NCBI RefSeq assembly: GCF_900107485.1
Contig: NZ_FNQE01000002.1
Location: 62,001 to 126,000 of the forward strand
Reading direction: 5' to 3'
DNA: 64,000 nt
DNA from: Proteiniborus ethanoligenes
Lineage (GTDB): Bacteria > Bacillota > Clostridia > Tissierellales > Proteiniboraceae
In this document: positions 44,586 through 53,157 of the stretch, one piece after another
How positions within the stretch are numbered: the stretch's first letter is position 1
Layout: each line of letters begins with the position of its first letter
Translations under genes and position numbers: made by a program
The notes under the pieces: generated by a model
Database searches by the model: none
What the model was told of the DNA's origin: nothing
Seen by the model: the letters and a program-made list of their open reading frames with translations, nothing else

Positions 44586-45704
44586 TTGACAAAAAAACTC
44601 ACTTATTGTGTCATTGGTGCCGGCAATGGGGGAATTGCTATGGCAGGATACCTTGCTATGCTTGGATATAAGGTAAATCTGTATAACAGAACCTTAGAAA
44701 AGCTTATTCCATTAATGAAAGATCCTGTTATTTACCTTACTGGAGAAGAGAATGGATATGGAGTATTGAACAAGGTGACGAATAGTATGGAGGAGGCCAT
44801 AGATGATGTTGACATAATAATGGTAACCATACCTGCAATAGGACATTATAATATTGCTAAAGAAATGGCTCCCTATATAAAAAACGACCAAATAATAATA
44901 TTAAATCCTGGCAGGACTGGAGGGGCACTAGAGGTATATGAAACCCTATTAAGGGAAAGAAATAAAAATAATATAATAGTAGCAGAAGCTCAAACCTTTA
45001 TATATGCATCAAGAGCCACATCATATAATAGTGCACACATATTTAAATCAAAGAGAGAAGTTACATTAGCTGCAATACCTGCTACAAAAACTAATTATGT
45101 GTTAGAGCTTATTAACGAAGCATATCCTCAATTTATCCCAGCAAAAGATGTTTTAGAAACTAGTATCAATAATTATGGTGCTATATTCCATCCTGCACCT
45201 ACGCTTCTTAACAGTGGACATATCGAAAGATGTGCACCTTTCGAATATTATACAGAAGGTATAACGCCCTCCATAGGAAACTTTTTAGAGAAAATAGATA
45301 GAGAAAGAATGGAGCTAGGAAGAATATTACAAGTAGAGACTTTATCTGCAGCTGAGTGGCTTAAAGAAACTTATGGGTCAAAAGGAGATAATATATATGA
45401 AGCCGTCCAGAACAATTCAGGCTACAAAGGCTTACAAGCGCCACAGGGGCTACAGATTAGATATATTTATGAGGATGTTCCATATGGACTGGTACCTATG
45501 GAGTCTATGGCTCACAGCTTAGGCATGAAAACACCTGCCATAACCTCAATAATAAATATAGCTCAATTTATGACTAATAGAGACTTTAGAAAAGAAGGAA
45601 GGACTGCAGATAGACTGGGATTAGATGGATTGTCTATTACGGAAATGCATATGTTAGCAAGAGGGGGAACAATAGTTAAGAGAAGATTGGAGGAAGTAGT
45701 ATAA
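44586..45704 (+). CDS. NAD/NADP octopine/nopaline (opine) dehydrogenase-like protein
   Basis: This is a two-domain oxidoreductase. The Rossmann glycine motif VIGAGNGGIAMAG is at residues 9-21. The second domain is of the octopine/nopaline dehydrogenase type, with GAIFHPAPTLLNSGHIE containing the conserved His. Family members join an amino acid to a 2-oxo acid reductively, or oxidise such opines. The start is the TTG 7 bases after AAGGGTG; earlier in-frame TTG and GTG codons overlap that site. It is the first gene after a c-di-AMP riboswitch and its stop overlaps the ATG of a cobalamin-dependent protein. The substrate is unknown. The pairing is uncommon and suggests a dedicated pathway. Confidence 0.85.
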   Translation: MTKKLTYCVIGAGNGGIAMAGYLAMLGYKVNLYNRTLEKLIPLMKDPVIYLTGEENGYGVLNKVTNSMEEAIDDVDIIMVTIPAIGHYNIAKEMAPYIKNDQIIILNPGRTGGALEVYETLLRERNKNNIIVAEAQTFIYASRATSYNSAHIFKSKREVTLAAIPATKTNYVLELINEAYPQFIPAKDVLETSINNYGAIFHPAPTLLNSGHIERCAPFEYYTEGITPSIGNFLEKIDRERMELGRILQVETLSAAEWLKETYGSKGDNIYEAVQNNSGYKGLQAPQGLQIRYIYEDVPYGLVPMESMAHSLGMKTPAITSIINIAQFMTNRDFRKEGRTADRLGLDGLSITEMHMLARGGTIVKRRLEEVV

Positions 45705-47350
45705 TGAAGAAAATTATAGGATTAACACTTGGCAATTGTGTTCATGTGGCTGGTACTATGAATTTTCTAAGCTTAGCTCAGAAAGAAAATTATAAAACCG
45801 AATTTATCGGCATAGGATTAAGCATTGAAGAATTAATAGATGTAATAGAGAATAAAAGGCCAGATATTGTAGGGCTTTCATATAGGCTTTCACCAGAGCC
45901 ATTAAACAAAATACTCCAGGAATTAAAGGAGCAAATAAATAGAAATGAAAACCTGCAAAACATGCTTTGGCTATTTGGAGGCACAGAGCCTACTGCCTTA
46001 GTAGCAGAAAAATATAATATATTCAATAAAATCTTCTATGGAGATGAAGATATAGATGATGTAATAGCTTATCTTAAAGGTCAGGAAAACTTAGAAGAGG
46101 AAATATATCCAAGTAGTCTTATAGAAAGAATTAAATTTAAATATCCTTATCCTGTAATAAGGCATCATCTAGGTCTTACATCTATGGAAAAAACATTAGA
46201 GGCAATAGAGAAGATTGCAGAAGCTAAAGTACTAGATGTAATATCTATTGCACCAGATCAAAATGCACAAGAATATTTCTTTGACCAAGAAAACATGGAT
46301 GATAGCTTAAGTGGAGCAGGAGGAGTTCCTGTTAGAGCAGAAGAGGATTTGCGTGCCTTATATAATGCGGCTCAAAGGGGAAACTACCCACTCCTAAGAT
46401 CTTACAGTGGAACTAAAAACATAACAAGATTTGCTCAGGTACTACAAGATACTATTAATAATGCTTGGTGTGCGGTTCCGCTATTCTGGTATTCGGAATT
46501 AGATAAAAGAGGACCTAGAGCATTAAAAGAAGCTATCATAGAAAATCAACAAGTGATGGCTTGGCATGGTGAAAGAAATATTCCTGTAGAAGTAAATGAT
46601 CCTCATCATTGGAGTCTTAGAGATGCTCATGATGCTATAGGAGTAGCTGTTGCATATATAGTGGCTTATAATGCTAAGAAAATGGGGGTTAAAGATTATA
46701 TAGCACAATTTATGTTTAATGTACCAGCCAATATATCTGGGGAAAACGACTTAGGAAAAATGCTGGCAAAAATAGAGCTAATAGAGAGCTTAGTAGATGA
46801 AAAATTTAGCGTCTATCGTCAAGCTAGAGCGGGCTTGGCAAGCTTTCCTGCTGATTTATATCAAGCAAAGGGTCAGCTAGCTGCTTCAGCATATTTAGCT
46901 ATGGCAATTAAGCCCCATATATATCATGTGGTTGGTTTCTGTGAGGCCCACCATGCGGCAGAAGCAGAGGATGTTATAGAATCATGTAAAATAGTTAGAG
47001 GAATAATCAAAAATGAATTCCTAGGCTCAATTGATATTAAGAAAGATGAAAATGTTCAGAGAAGGAAAAATGAACTGATAGAAGATGCTAAAATCATTAT
47101 AGAAAGTATAAAATCCCTTAGTCCAGACAAAGAAGATCCACTAATAGATCCTGATACATTAGTAGAAGCAGTAAAATTAGGTATACTAGATGCCCCTCAA
47201 TTGAAAAACAGTAATGTAGCAAGGGGAGAACTAAAGACTAGAATGGTAAGCGGTGCTTTATATGCTTACGATGAAGATAATGCTAGAATCATACCAGAAA
47301 AAGAAAGAGTAGAGACCATTTTTAAAAATAATAAACTCTTTAGAAAATAA
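45704..47350 (+). CDS. Cobalamin-binding mutase-like protein
   Basis: This is a 548-residue protein with an N-terminal B12-binding fold fused to a mutase-type barrel. The B12 motif DxHxxG reads CVHVAG (C12, H14, G17): the cobalt-ligating His is kept but the Asp is Cys. S and GG elements follow (VGLSYRL, WLFGGTEP). The larger part resembles the barrel of B12-dependent carbon-skeleton or amino-acid mutases (glutamate mutase epsilon-like: LLRSYSGT, VEVNDPHHW, QLAASAYLAMAIKPHIYHVVGFCEAHHA). It is translationally coupled to the opine-dehydrogenase-like gene and under c-di-AMP control. The specific reaction is not known; a rearranged amino acid as product is a hypothesis. Confidence 0.8.
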   Translation: MKKIIGLTLGNCVHVAGTMNFLSLAQKENYKTEFIGIGLSIEELIDVIENKRPDIVGLSYRLSPEPLNKILQELKEQINRNENLQNMLWLFGGTEPTALVAEKYNIFNKIFYGDEDIDDVIAYLKGQENLEEEIYPSSLIERIKFKYPYPVIRHHLGLTSMEKTLEAIEKIAEAKVLDVISIAPDQNAQEYFFDQENMDDSLSGAGGVPVRAEEDLRALYNAAQRGNYPLLRSYSGTKNITRFAQVLQDTINNAWCAVPLFWYSELDKRGPRALKEAIIENQQVMAWHGERNIPVEVNDPHHWSLRDAHDAIGVAVAYIVAYNAKKMGVKDYIAQFMFNVPANISGENDLGKMLAKIELIESLVDEKFSVYRQARAGLASFPADLYQAKGQLAASAYLAMAIKPHIYHVVGFCEAHHAAEAEDVIESCKIVRGIIKNEFLGSIDIKKDENVQRRKNELIEDAKIIIESIKSLSPDKEDPLIDPDTLVEAVKLGILDAPQLKNSNVARGELKTRMVSGALYAYDEDNARIIPEKERVETIFKNNKLFRK

Positions 47351-47399
47351 ATATAAGCCGATTGAGTATATGAAAACTAAGATACTCATCGGCTTATAT
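47351..47399. terminator. Bidirectional terminator
   Basis: ATATAAGCCGATTGAGTAT pairs almost fully with the segment ending at 47399 (ATACTCATCGGCTTATAT). It serves the cobalamin-protein gene and the convergent OsmC gene. Confidence 0.82.
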
Positions 47400-47410
47400 T
47401 TGTTTAAAAT

Positions 47411-47830
47411 CTATTCTACTAAAATAATTTCATAAGTAACTGATGTGGCTTCCTTTAGCATGGCAGTAACACCACAATATTTTTCTTGAGATAGTTCTAC
47501 AGCTCTTTCTAGTTTATCTATTGGAAGATTTTCACCTTTGAATTTAAATATTAAATGAATATCCTTGTAAACCTTTGGATGTTCTTCTGTATTCTCAGCT
47601 GATACTTCAATATCTAAATCTTCTATTTCAACCCTCATTTTTTTTAGAATAGACATTACATCGATGCCAGTACAGCCGATTAATCCTGCTAGCAGAAGAG
47701 GCTTAGGTCTTGGACCTAGGTTATTCCCACCTATCTCTTCGGATGCGTCAATCACAAGATTATGACCATTGATATTCATTTCAAAAGCCATATTACCTTT
47801 TAATTTTCCATTTAATTTTGTAGTACTCAT
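47411..47830 (-). CDS. OsmC-family protein
   Basis: This is an OsmC/Ohr-fold protein of 139 residues. The two redox Cys expected for organic-hydroperoxide reduction are present in LIGCTGIDVMSIL and EKYCGVTAML. The spacing is that of the OsmC/YhfA subgroup. The ribosome site AAAGGAGAG precedes the start. It stands alone, convergent with the riboswitch operon. A role in thiol or peroxide defence is likely by family; the physiological substrate is unknown. Confidence 0.9.
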   Translation of the reverse strand: MSTTKLNGKLKGNMAFEMNINGHNLVIDASEEIGGNNLGPRPKPLLLAGLIGCTGIDVMSILKKMRVEIEDLDIEVSAENTEEHPKVYKDIHLIFKFKGENLPIDKLERAVELSQEKYCGVTAMLKEATSVTYEIILVE

Positions 47831-48065
47831 AAAAAATCTCTCCTTTCAATCCTATTATAGTTCTATTACCCTAAGATAACAAAATAAATAAGGAAATATA
47901 TAATTATTAAGCTTATTATAAAACAAAAAGCACATTAATAATGCATTTTCTTATTTATTTTGATATAATTTTGTTATGACGAATTGGAAGGTTTTCTTAA
48001 TTTATTTTAATGTGGCTATAGAAGCTTTTAATATATTATAAAAAAATAGAGAGAAGGTGTATGTT

Positions 48066-48893
48066 TTGACTAGTTTACTTGAATCTTTTGTAAATGTAGC
48101 CCCATATATAAATAGCTTAACTCTAGATGATATGGCTGTTACAGTAACAGACACAGAAAAGTACTTGTCTTTTGTAAGGGGAAAACAAGTTCCACAACTT
48201 GTTAATGCAGGAGATGCTATTTTAGAAGGCAGCGTTGTAAATGATTGTTTAAAAACAGGAAAAAGAATTATCAAAAAGGTTCCAGCAGAAGTTGCAGGTT
48301 TTCCTTATGTAGCTTGTGGAATACCAGTTAAAGAGAACAATAAAATAACAGGTGCTGTCTCCTTTGTGATTTCAATTGACAAGCAGGAAAAACTATTATC
48401 CTTAGCTGAAGAATTATCAAGTGGTTTGGAGGAGCTTACTCAGTCTTCCCAGCTAATTGATGATGGGTCAGAGAAGCTTTTTGAAGTATCTAATAAGCTG
48501 TCCATAAAATCAAACGAATCTAATGTACATATTGAAGAAACTGATGGAATATTAAAGTTTATACAAAACATTGCAAATCAAACTAACCTGTTAGGCCTAA
48601 ACGCTGCTATAGAAGCGGCGAGAGTAGGACAAGAAGGCAGGGGCTTTGGTGTAGTGGCACAGGAAATAAGAAAGCTTGCACTAAATAGTTCTGAATCAAT
48701 TCAAAAAATAGAAGAAATCCTAAAGGGTATTAAGGAATCATCAAATGAGCAAAGTGATATAATTAGTGAGATTAGCTTAATAACAAAAAATCAAGCAGAA
48801 GCCATAAAAAATATTAATAGTAGCGTGCAGCAATTATATGCTGCAATCAATTTAATAGTTGAAGAAGCAAAGGATCTAACAAATGAAGAATAA
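48066..48893 (+). CDS. Soluble methyl-accepting chemotaxis-type protein
   Basis: This is a cytoplasmic chemoreceptor-like protein with no membrane segment. An N-terminal sensor of about 115 residues ([26 protein letters not shown]-like region) precedes a short MCP signalling domain. The hairpin tip sequence is [40 protein letters not shown], which binds CheA/CheW. The signalling arms are short, so the protein is among the smallest receptors. The TTG at 48066, 8 bases after AGAAGG, is preferred to the GTG three codons earlier. The ligand is unknown. Confidence 0.85.
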   Translation: MTSLLESFVNVAPYINSLTLDDMAVTVTDTEKYLSFVRGKQVPQLVNAGDAILEGSVVNDCLKTGKRIIKKVPAEVAGFPYVACGIPVKENNKITGAVSFVISIDKQEKLLSLAEELSSGLEELTQSSQLIDDGSEKLFEVSNKLSIKSNESNVHIEETDGILKFIQNIANQTNLLGLNAAIEAARVGQEGRGFGVVAQEIRKLALNSSESIQKIEEILKGIKESSNEQSDIISEISLITKNQAEAIKNINSSVQQLYAAINLIVEEAKDLTNEE

Positions 48894-48916
48894 AGACTAG
48901 CCTAAGGCTAGTCTTT
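48892..48916. terminator. Bidirectional terminator
   Basis: AAAGACTAGCC pairs perfectly with GGCTAGTCTTT around a TAA loop, directly between the convergent chemoreceptor-like and oxidoreductase genes. Confidence 0.85.
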
Positions 48917-49938
48917 TAAAATCCTCTTTCATACTGTTTTGGATACTCAATATCATATCCTCTCTCATAAGCATTAAGTAAAGTCCAATAAGGGTTTCTC
49001 AATAGCTCTCTTCCAAGGGCAACTAAATCAGCTCTTTCATTATTGAGTATTTCCTCCACATGATCATATTCTTTTATCAAACCTACTGCAATAGTTGGTA
49101 TACCACATTCCTTCCTTATAGTTTCAGAAAATTTTATCTGATACCCAGGATAAGTTTTGATGCTTACACTTTCTAAACCGCCTGAACTCACATGTACCAT
49201 ATCTATATGATTTTTTACTATATTAACAATTTTAACCATCTCTTCGATATTAAGCCCACCTTCAATATAATCATCAGCGGAAACTCTAAGCAATATAGGC
49301 TTTTCTTCAGGCCATACATTTTTAATCGCTGAGATTATTTCCTGTAAAAACCTTGTCCTATTTTCTAAGCTCCCGCCATATTCATCTAATCTTTTGTTAG
49401 ATAGAGGAGATAGAAATTCATGAATTAAATAGCCATGAGCACCGTGTATTTCAATCACATCAAAGCCTGCTTCATTTGCTCTGAGGGCAGCATCTGCAAA
49501 GCTTTTTACTATGTCCTTGATTTCTTCTTTAGTTAATTCCTTTGGTACTTTATATGCTTCACTAAACTTATAGGAAGTTGGAGCTACGGTTGTTTCTCCT
49601 TCAGCAGAGCATTTTCTTCCCGCATGTGCTAATTGGATACCAACAGCTGCTCCATGCTCCTTACAGCTATCAACTATTTTCTTAAGACCAGGCACTTGTC
49701 TATCTTCCCAAATACCTAAATCCTTACTGCTTATCCTACCATTAGGTACAACAGCAGTGGCTTCTACTATAACAAATCCAACTCCACCTATAGCTCTAGA
49801 TGCATAATGAGTAGTATGCCAATCTCTTGCAAGACCTGAGTCATCTGTAGAGTACATGCACATAGGGGGCATAACAATTCTGTTTTTTAACGTTAACCCT
49901 TTAATAGTGTAATTTTCAAAGCTTTTCAACTTTATCAC
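48916..49938 (-). CDS. namA: Old-yellow-enzyme type NADH:flavin oxidoreductase (YqjM/NamA-like)
   Basis: This FMN-dependent ene-reductase has the (beta/alpha)8 fold. The MPPMCMYSTDD segment carries the Cys that marks the YqjM/NamA subgroup. QLAHAGRKC and IEIHGAHGYLIHEFLSPLSNKRLDEYGGSLENRTRF are the FMN and active-site motifs with the His pair. VGLIKEYDHVEEIL and LVALGRELLRNP bind the phosphate. The length is normal. The start is uncertain (GTG at 49938 or TTG nine bases later, the latter better spaced from AAGGAC). The likely role is detoxification of alkenes or quinones. Confidence 0.9.
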   Translation of the reverse strand: MIKLKSFENYTIKGLTLKNRIVMPPMCMYSTDDSGLARDWHTTHYASRAIGGVGFVIVEATAVVPNGRISSKDLGIWEDRQVPGLKKIVDSCKEHGAAVGIQLAHAGRKCSAEGETTVAPTSYKFSEAYKVPKELTKEEIKDIVKSFADAALRANEAGFDVIEIHGAHGYLIHEFLSPLSNKRLDEYGGSLENRTRFLQEIISAIKNVWPEEKPILLRVSADDYIEGGLNIEEMVKIVNIVKNHIDMVHVSSGGLESVSIKTYPGYQIKFSETIRKECGIPTIAVGLIKEYDHVEEILNNERADLVALGRELLRNPYWTLLNAYERGYDIEYPKQYERGF

Positions 49939-50128
49939 CGTCCTTCTTAAATATATACCACTATAAGCATATTATTATCCTATTTTTATTATTTACATTT
50001 AAATTATTTATGATATTTAAGACCTAAATTTAAAGGCTAGAACAAAAATGTGTAATTATGCAGGAAAAATAAAAATATTGCAGAATAATTAACATAACAT
50101 ACGAAAAATCGACAAAGGAGGGGAAATT

Positions 50129-51979
50129 TTGCATAAAATTTTTTCGTTTAGATATAAATTGAGTTTACTGATGTTTTTTGTAGTGCTTACAGCTTCTTTA
50201 ATTTTAGGAGTTTCACAGTACCTTCATATGAAAACTGCATTAGAGCATGATTTTGAACATAATAAGAGCCTTGTAAAAGATAGAGTAGTAAGTAGTGTAA
50301 ATGATGCAGACCATATGTACTTACTTTTAGAAGATTATTTAGCAGAAGATGCAGAAGATATACTCAATAAAGTTCTAGAAAAATACCATGAAAAAAATAG
50401 TATAGATTTTGATTTATATGAATTTCTAGCAGACAAGGAAGGTGCTGATTTATATATAATTGATTCAAACAATATAATTGTAGCTTCTACAGATGAAACT
50501 GACTTAGGCTTAGATTTTAATAAAGTATCCTTAAATTTTGTTAAAGAGCTTGATAATATAAGGAAAAATGGAATTTTTGTTTCAGAGAGAATTGACCTAT
50601 CTGCAATTAAGGCAGAAGCAAGAAAATATTGCTATTTACCTTCTCCAGATGGGAAATACATATTTGAAATAGGTTTTTTGATGGATAGATATGATGATGC
50701 ATTAGAGGGGATAGGTTTTGATAGCTTTGAAAACAAGATTATTGAAGCATACGAATTTGTAGATAGTATAACATTATATGATAATGAGGGTATAAGCTAT
50801 AAGAAAAACAATGATAAAGACATTGCAATAATAGATGAAAAAAACAGAGAATACTATAATCAGGCAATTGAAACCTTAGAGATAGTTGAGGTAAATGATA
50901 AATACAATGGGACAAAAACTACATATTGGTATGTACCATATGAAATAATGAATTCAAAAGGAATTAACGATGTAAATGTTATAGAAATAATATTCAATGA
51001 TTCATTGCTTCAGAAGCATTTAAAGGACAGCAAATATATGATGACGTTAATAAGTACATTGGCTGGAGTCTTAGCACTTATTTTAGGTTTTTTCCTTGCT
51101 GGATATATTTCAAAGCCTGTTGAAAAGTTTACAGCTGCAACAAAAGAAGTTTCGGAAGGCAACTTTAATATCCGCACAGAAGTCCATTCAAATGATGAAT
51201 TTAAAATTCTAAGTCGCAATTTCAATAAAATGGCGGAAAACATTCAGACCTTATTAGATGAAAGATATAGATACGAGAAAAAACTAGAAGAAAAAAACAA
51301 AGAGATCCTTGGACAAAAAGAAGAAATTACTGCATTATATGAGGAAACAACTGCATTATACGAAGAAACCACAGCAATGAATGAAGAGCTTGAAGAATTG
51401 TTGAAAGAAAACAAGAAAAATTATTTCGAAACTGTAAGAGCATTGGCAAACGCAGTAGAGACTAAGGATTTTTATACAGGTGGTCATTGTGAAAGGGTTA
51501 TGCACTATTCCCTTGCTATAGCAGAAAGTCTAGATCTAGGTGATTACGATAAAAATCATCTAAGACAAGGAAGTATTTTACATGATATTGGGAAAATTGG
51601 TATACCAGAACACATATTAAATAAAGAAGGTAAGTTCACAGAGAAAGATTATGATATTATGAAAAAGCATCCTCAAATGGGCTATGAAATATTATCTAAT
51701 TTAGACTTTTTAGAAAAAAGTAGAAAGATAGTATTAGAGCATCACGAGAGAATTGATGGGTGCGGTTATCCTGAAGGACTTAAAGGAGAGGAAATTGATT
51801 TGTTGTCCAAAATAGTGTGTATAGCAGATGCATATGATGCTATGACAAGTGTTAGACCTTATCGTACAGTGCCCTTAACAAAGGAAGAAGCCATACAAGA
51901 AATGCTTAGGAATAAAGATATACAGTTTGATTCCCAGATTGTAGACGTATTTGTAAAATGGCTTAGGGAGCAAGATTAA
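50129..51979 (+). CDS. Membrane HD-GYP protein with extracellular sensor and HAMP domain
   Basis: This is a predicted cyclic-di-GMP phosphodiesterase with its own sensor. A first membrane helix (about 8-28) and a second (about 305-328) enclose a 275-residue extracellular sensor, probably a Cache-type domain. HAMP follows (SKPVEKFTAATKEVSEGNFNIRTEV), then a coiled coil with repeated ALYEETT heptads (about 400-425). The HD-GYP domain has H485-D486 (ILHDIGKIGIP) and GYP at 546-548 (GCGYPEG), with all ligands kept. It starts with TTG after AAAGGAGGGG. It stands alone and is followed by a terminator. Confidence 0.9.
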   Translation: MHKIFSFRYKLSLLMFFVVLTASLILGVSQYLHMKTALEHDFEHNKSLVKDRVVSSVNDADHMYLLLEDYLAEDAEDILNKVLEKYHEKNSIDFDLYEFLADKEGADLYIIDSNNIIVASTDETDLGLDFNKVSLNFVKELDNIRKNGIFVSERIDLSAIKAEARKYCYLPSPDGKYIFEIGFLMDRYDDALEGIGFDSFENKIIEAYEFVDSITLYDNEGISYKKNNDKDIAIIDEKNREYYNQAIETLEIVEVNDKYNGTKTTYWYVPYEIMNSKGINDVNVIEIIFNDSLLQKHLKDSKYMMTLISTLAGVLALILGFFLAGYISKPVEKFTAATKEVSEGNFNIRTEVHSNDEFKILSRNFNKMAENIQTLLDERYRYEKKLEEKNKEILGQKEEITALYEETTALYEETTAMNEELEELLKENKKNYFETVRALANAVETKDFYTGGHCERVMHYSLAIAESLDLGDYDKNHLRQGSILHDIGKIGIPEHILNKEGKFTEKDYDIMKKHPQMGYEILSNLDFLEKSRKIVLEHHERIDGCGYPEGLKGEEIDLLSKIVCIADAYDAMTSVRPYRTVPLTKEEAIQEMLRNKDIQFDSQIVDVFVKWLREQD

Positions 51980-52046
51980 AATTAATAAAACGTTGTAGTT
52001 TTCAAAAAAAGAATAAATAACAGGAACCTTATTTAAGCATAATTTT

Positions 52047-52097
52047 AAAACCTCTTCTGATTAATGGGATTTTGAGCATTATATCGAAGAGGTTTTT
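52047..52097 (+). terminator. Terminator of the membrane HD-GYP gene
   Basis: AAAACCTCTTC (52047-52057) pairs with GAAGAGGTTTT (52086-52096), followed by TTTATG. The loop is 28 bases. Confidence 0.7.
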
Positions 52098-52264
52098 ATG
52101 CAAGGTTAAATCCTGTAGCTTTTTATAAAGAAAGGAACATGTTGAAATTGACGGAAATAATTTTTTAAGAGATAATATAAAAAGGATTAAGTATTCTAGA
52201 AAAACTATACTATTCTTCATGATAGTATAAATTATCTATATAAATTGTTAAAGGAGTGCATAAT

Positions 52265-52687
52265 TTGTTTGATTTAGATGCTTGTGTAGGATTTATTACA
52301 AATAGAGCAGGTAAAAAACTTGCCAATGAGTTTAATGAAAGACTTTTAACGGTAGGAATAACAAGAGTACAGTGGATTGCACTTTATTATCTAGGTAAGC
52401 ACAATGAGCTTAACCAAAAAGAATTAGCCGAATTAATGGACATAAAGGAATCTTCTGTGGCTAGACTAATTGATAGAATGGAAAAGGAAGGCTATGTACT
52501 CAGAAAAAAAGATATAAGTGATAGAAGAGTTACTATATTGCTATTAACAGAAAAGGGAATTGATTACAGAGAAAAACTTATGCCAGAAGGAGAGAAGATG
52601 GCTCAGGTTTTTACTGAAGGCATTTCTGATGAAGAATTAGAAATATTTCTTAGAGTGATAGATAAAATGTTATCAAATGTTAAATAA
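52265..52687 (+). CDS. MarR-family regulator with N-terminal Cys
   Basis: This is a winged-helix repressor of 140 residues. The DNA-binding part is LNQKELAELMDIKESSVARLIDRMEKEGYVLRKKDISDRRVTILLLTEKG. A Cys at residue 7 (FDLDACVGFITN), in the first helix, lies roughly where the redox-sensing Cys of OhrR-type regulators sits. The start is the TTG 9 bases after AAGGAG; the GTG three codons earlier overlaps that site. It precedes a palindrome, an AhpD-like gene and a lipoyl-dehydrogenase gene on the same strand. Regulation of these by thiol oxidation is inferred. Confidence 0.88.
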   Translation: MFDLDACVGFITNRAGKKLANEFNERLLTVGITRVQWIALYYLGKHNELNQKELAELMDIKESSVARLIDRMEKEGYVLRKKDISDRRVTILLLTEKGIDYREKLMPEGEKMAQVFTEGISDEELEIFLRVIDKMLSNVK

Positions 52688-52703
52688 ATTTTTTAAAAAG
52701 TTG

Positions 52704-52732
52704 TTGATTTTTTAACAAATACTTGCTATGCT
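52704..52732 (+). promoter_or_regulatory. Promoter of the AhpD-like/lipoyl-dehydrogenase operon
   Basis: TTGATT, a 17-base spacer, TATGCT. The -10 falls inside the palindrome described separately. Confidence 0.55.
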
Positions 52733-52755
52733 AATAATTAGCATAGCAAGTATTT
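52717..52755. promoter_or_regulatory. 39-base perfect palindrome, probable MarR operator
   Basis: AAATACTTGCTATGCTAAT (52717-52735) is repeated exactly inverted at 52737-52755 around one base. It covers the -10 region upstream of the AhpD-like gene and lies 29 bases after the MarR stop. It could also act as a terminator of the MarR transcript, since it is followed by TTTT. Confidence 0.75.
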
Positions 52756-52776
52756 TAAATTTAAGGAGGAATAAAA

Positions 52777-53130
52777 ATGAGTAAAGGTCCAAGAGAATTA
52801 TTAAATGATTTTATGAATGGCTTACAAGCTGTAGGTGAAACTAATCCAACACATATTGATGCTTTTATGAATCTTTTAGGCGCTAGCTACGAACCAAAGG
52901 TTGTTGATGTAAAGACTAAGGAGTTAATTAGTATTGGTATTGCTGTTTACAATAGATGTGAGTATTGTATAGCATTCCATACCTTTAAGGCATTTGAGGC
53001 AGGTGCAACTAGAGAAGAATTACTAGAAGCGGCAATGGTTGCAGTTGCATTTGGTGGAGGTCCATCTATAGCTTATGCAACAACATTATTAAAAGATTGC
53101 ATTGATGAATTTGAAAAGGATTTCAAATAA
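52777..53130 (+). CDS. AhpD-like (carboxymuconolactone decarboxylase family) disulfide reductase
   Basis: This is an all-helical protein of 117 residues. The alkylhydroperoxidase active site C61-EY-C64 with H68 (NRCEYCIAFHTF) and E49 is complete. In Mycobacterium tuberculosis, AhpD uses this Cys pair to pass electrons from lipoylated protein to a peroxidase. The next gene encodes a lipoyl domain fused to dihydrolipoamide dehydrogenase, so this protein has an obvious electron donor. AAGGAGGA precedes the ATG, downstream of the MarR-type palindrome. True decarboxylase function is unlikely given the CxxC motif. Confidence 0.88.
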   Translation: MSKGPRELLNDFMNGLQAVGETNPTHIDAFMNLLGASYEPKVVDVKTKELISIGIAVYNRCEYCIAFHTFKAFEAGATREELLEAAMVAVAFGGGPSIAYATTLLKDCIDEFEKDFK

Positions 53131-53157
53131 GGCTTCTAAAATAGGGAGGCGATTAAA

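Noticed and set aside
52777-53130. Carboxymuconolactone decarboxylase in aromatic degradation
   Set aside because: The CxxC-H site and the neighbouring lipoyl-dehydrogenase point to an AhpD-like thiol function, and no aromatic pathway genes are nearby.
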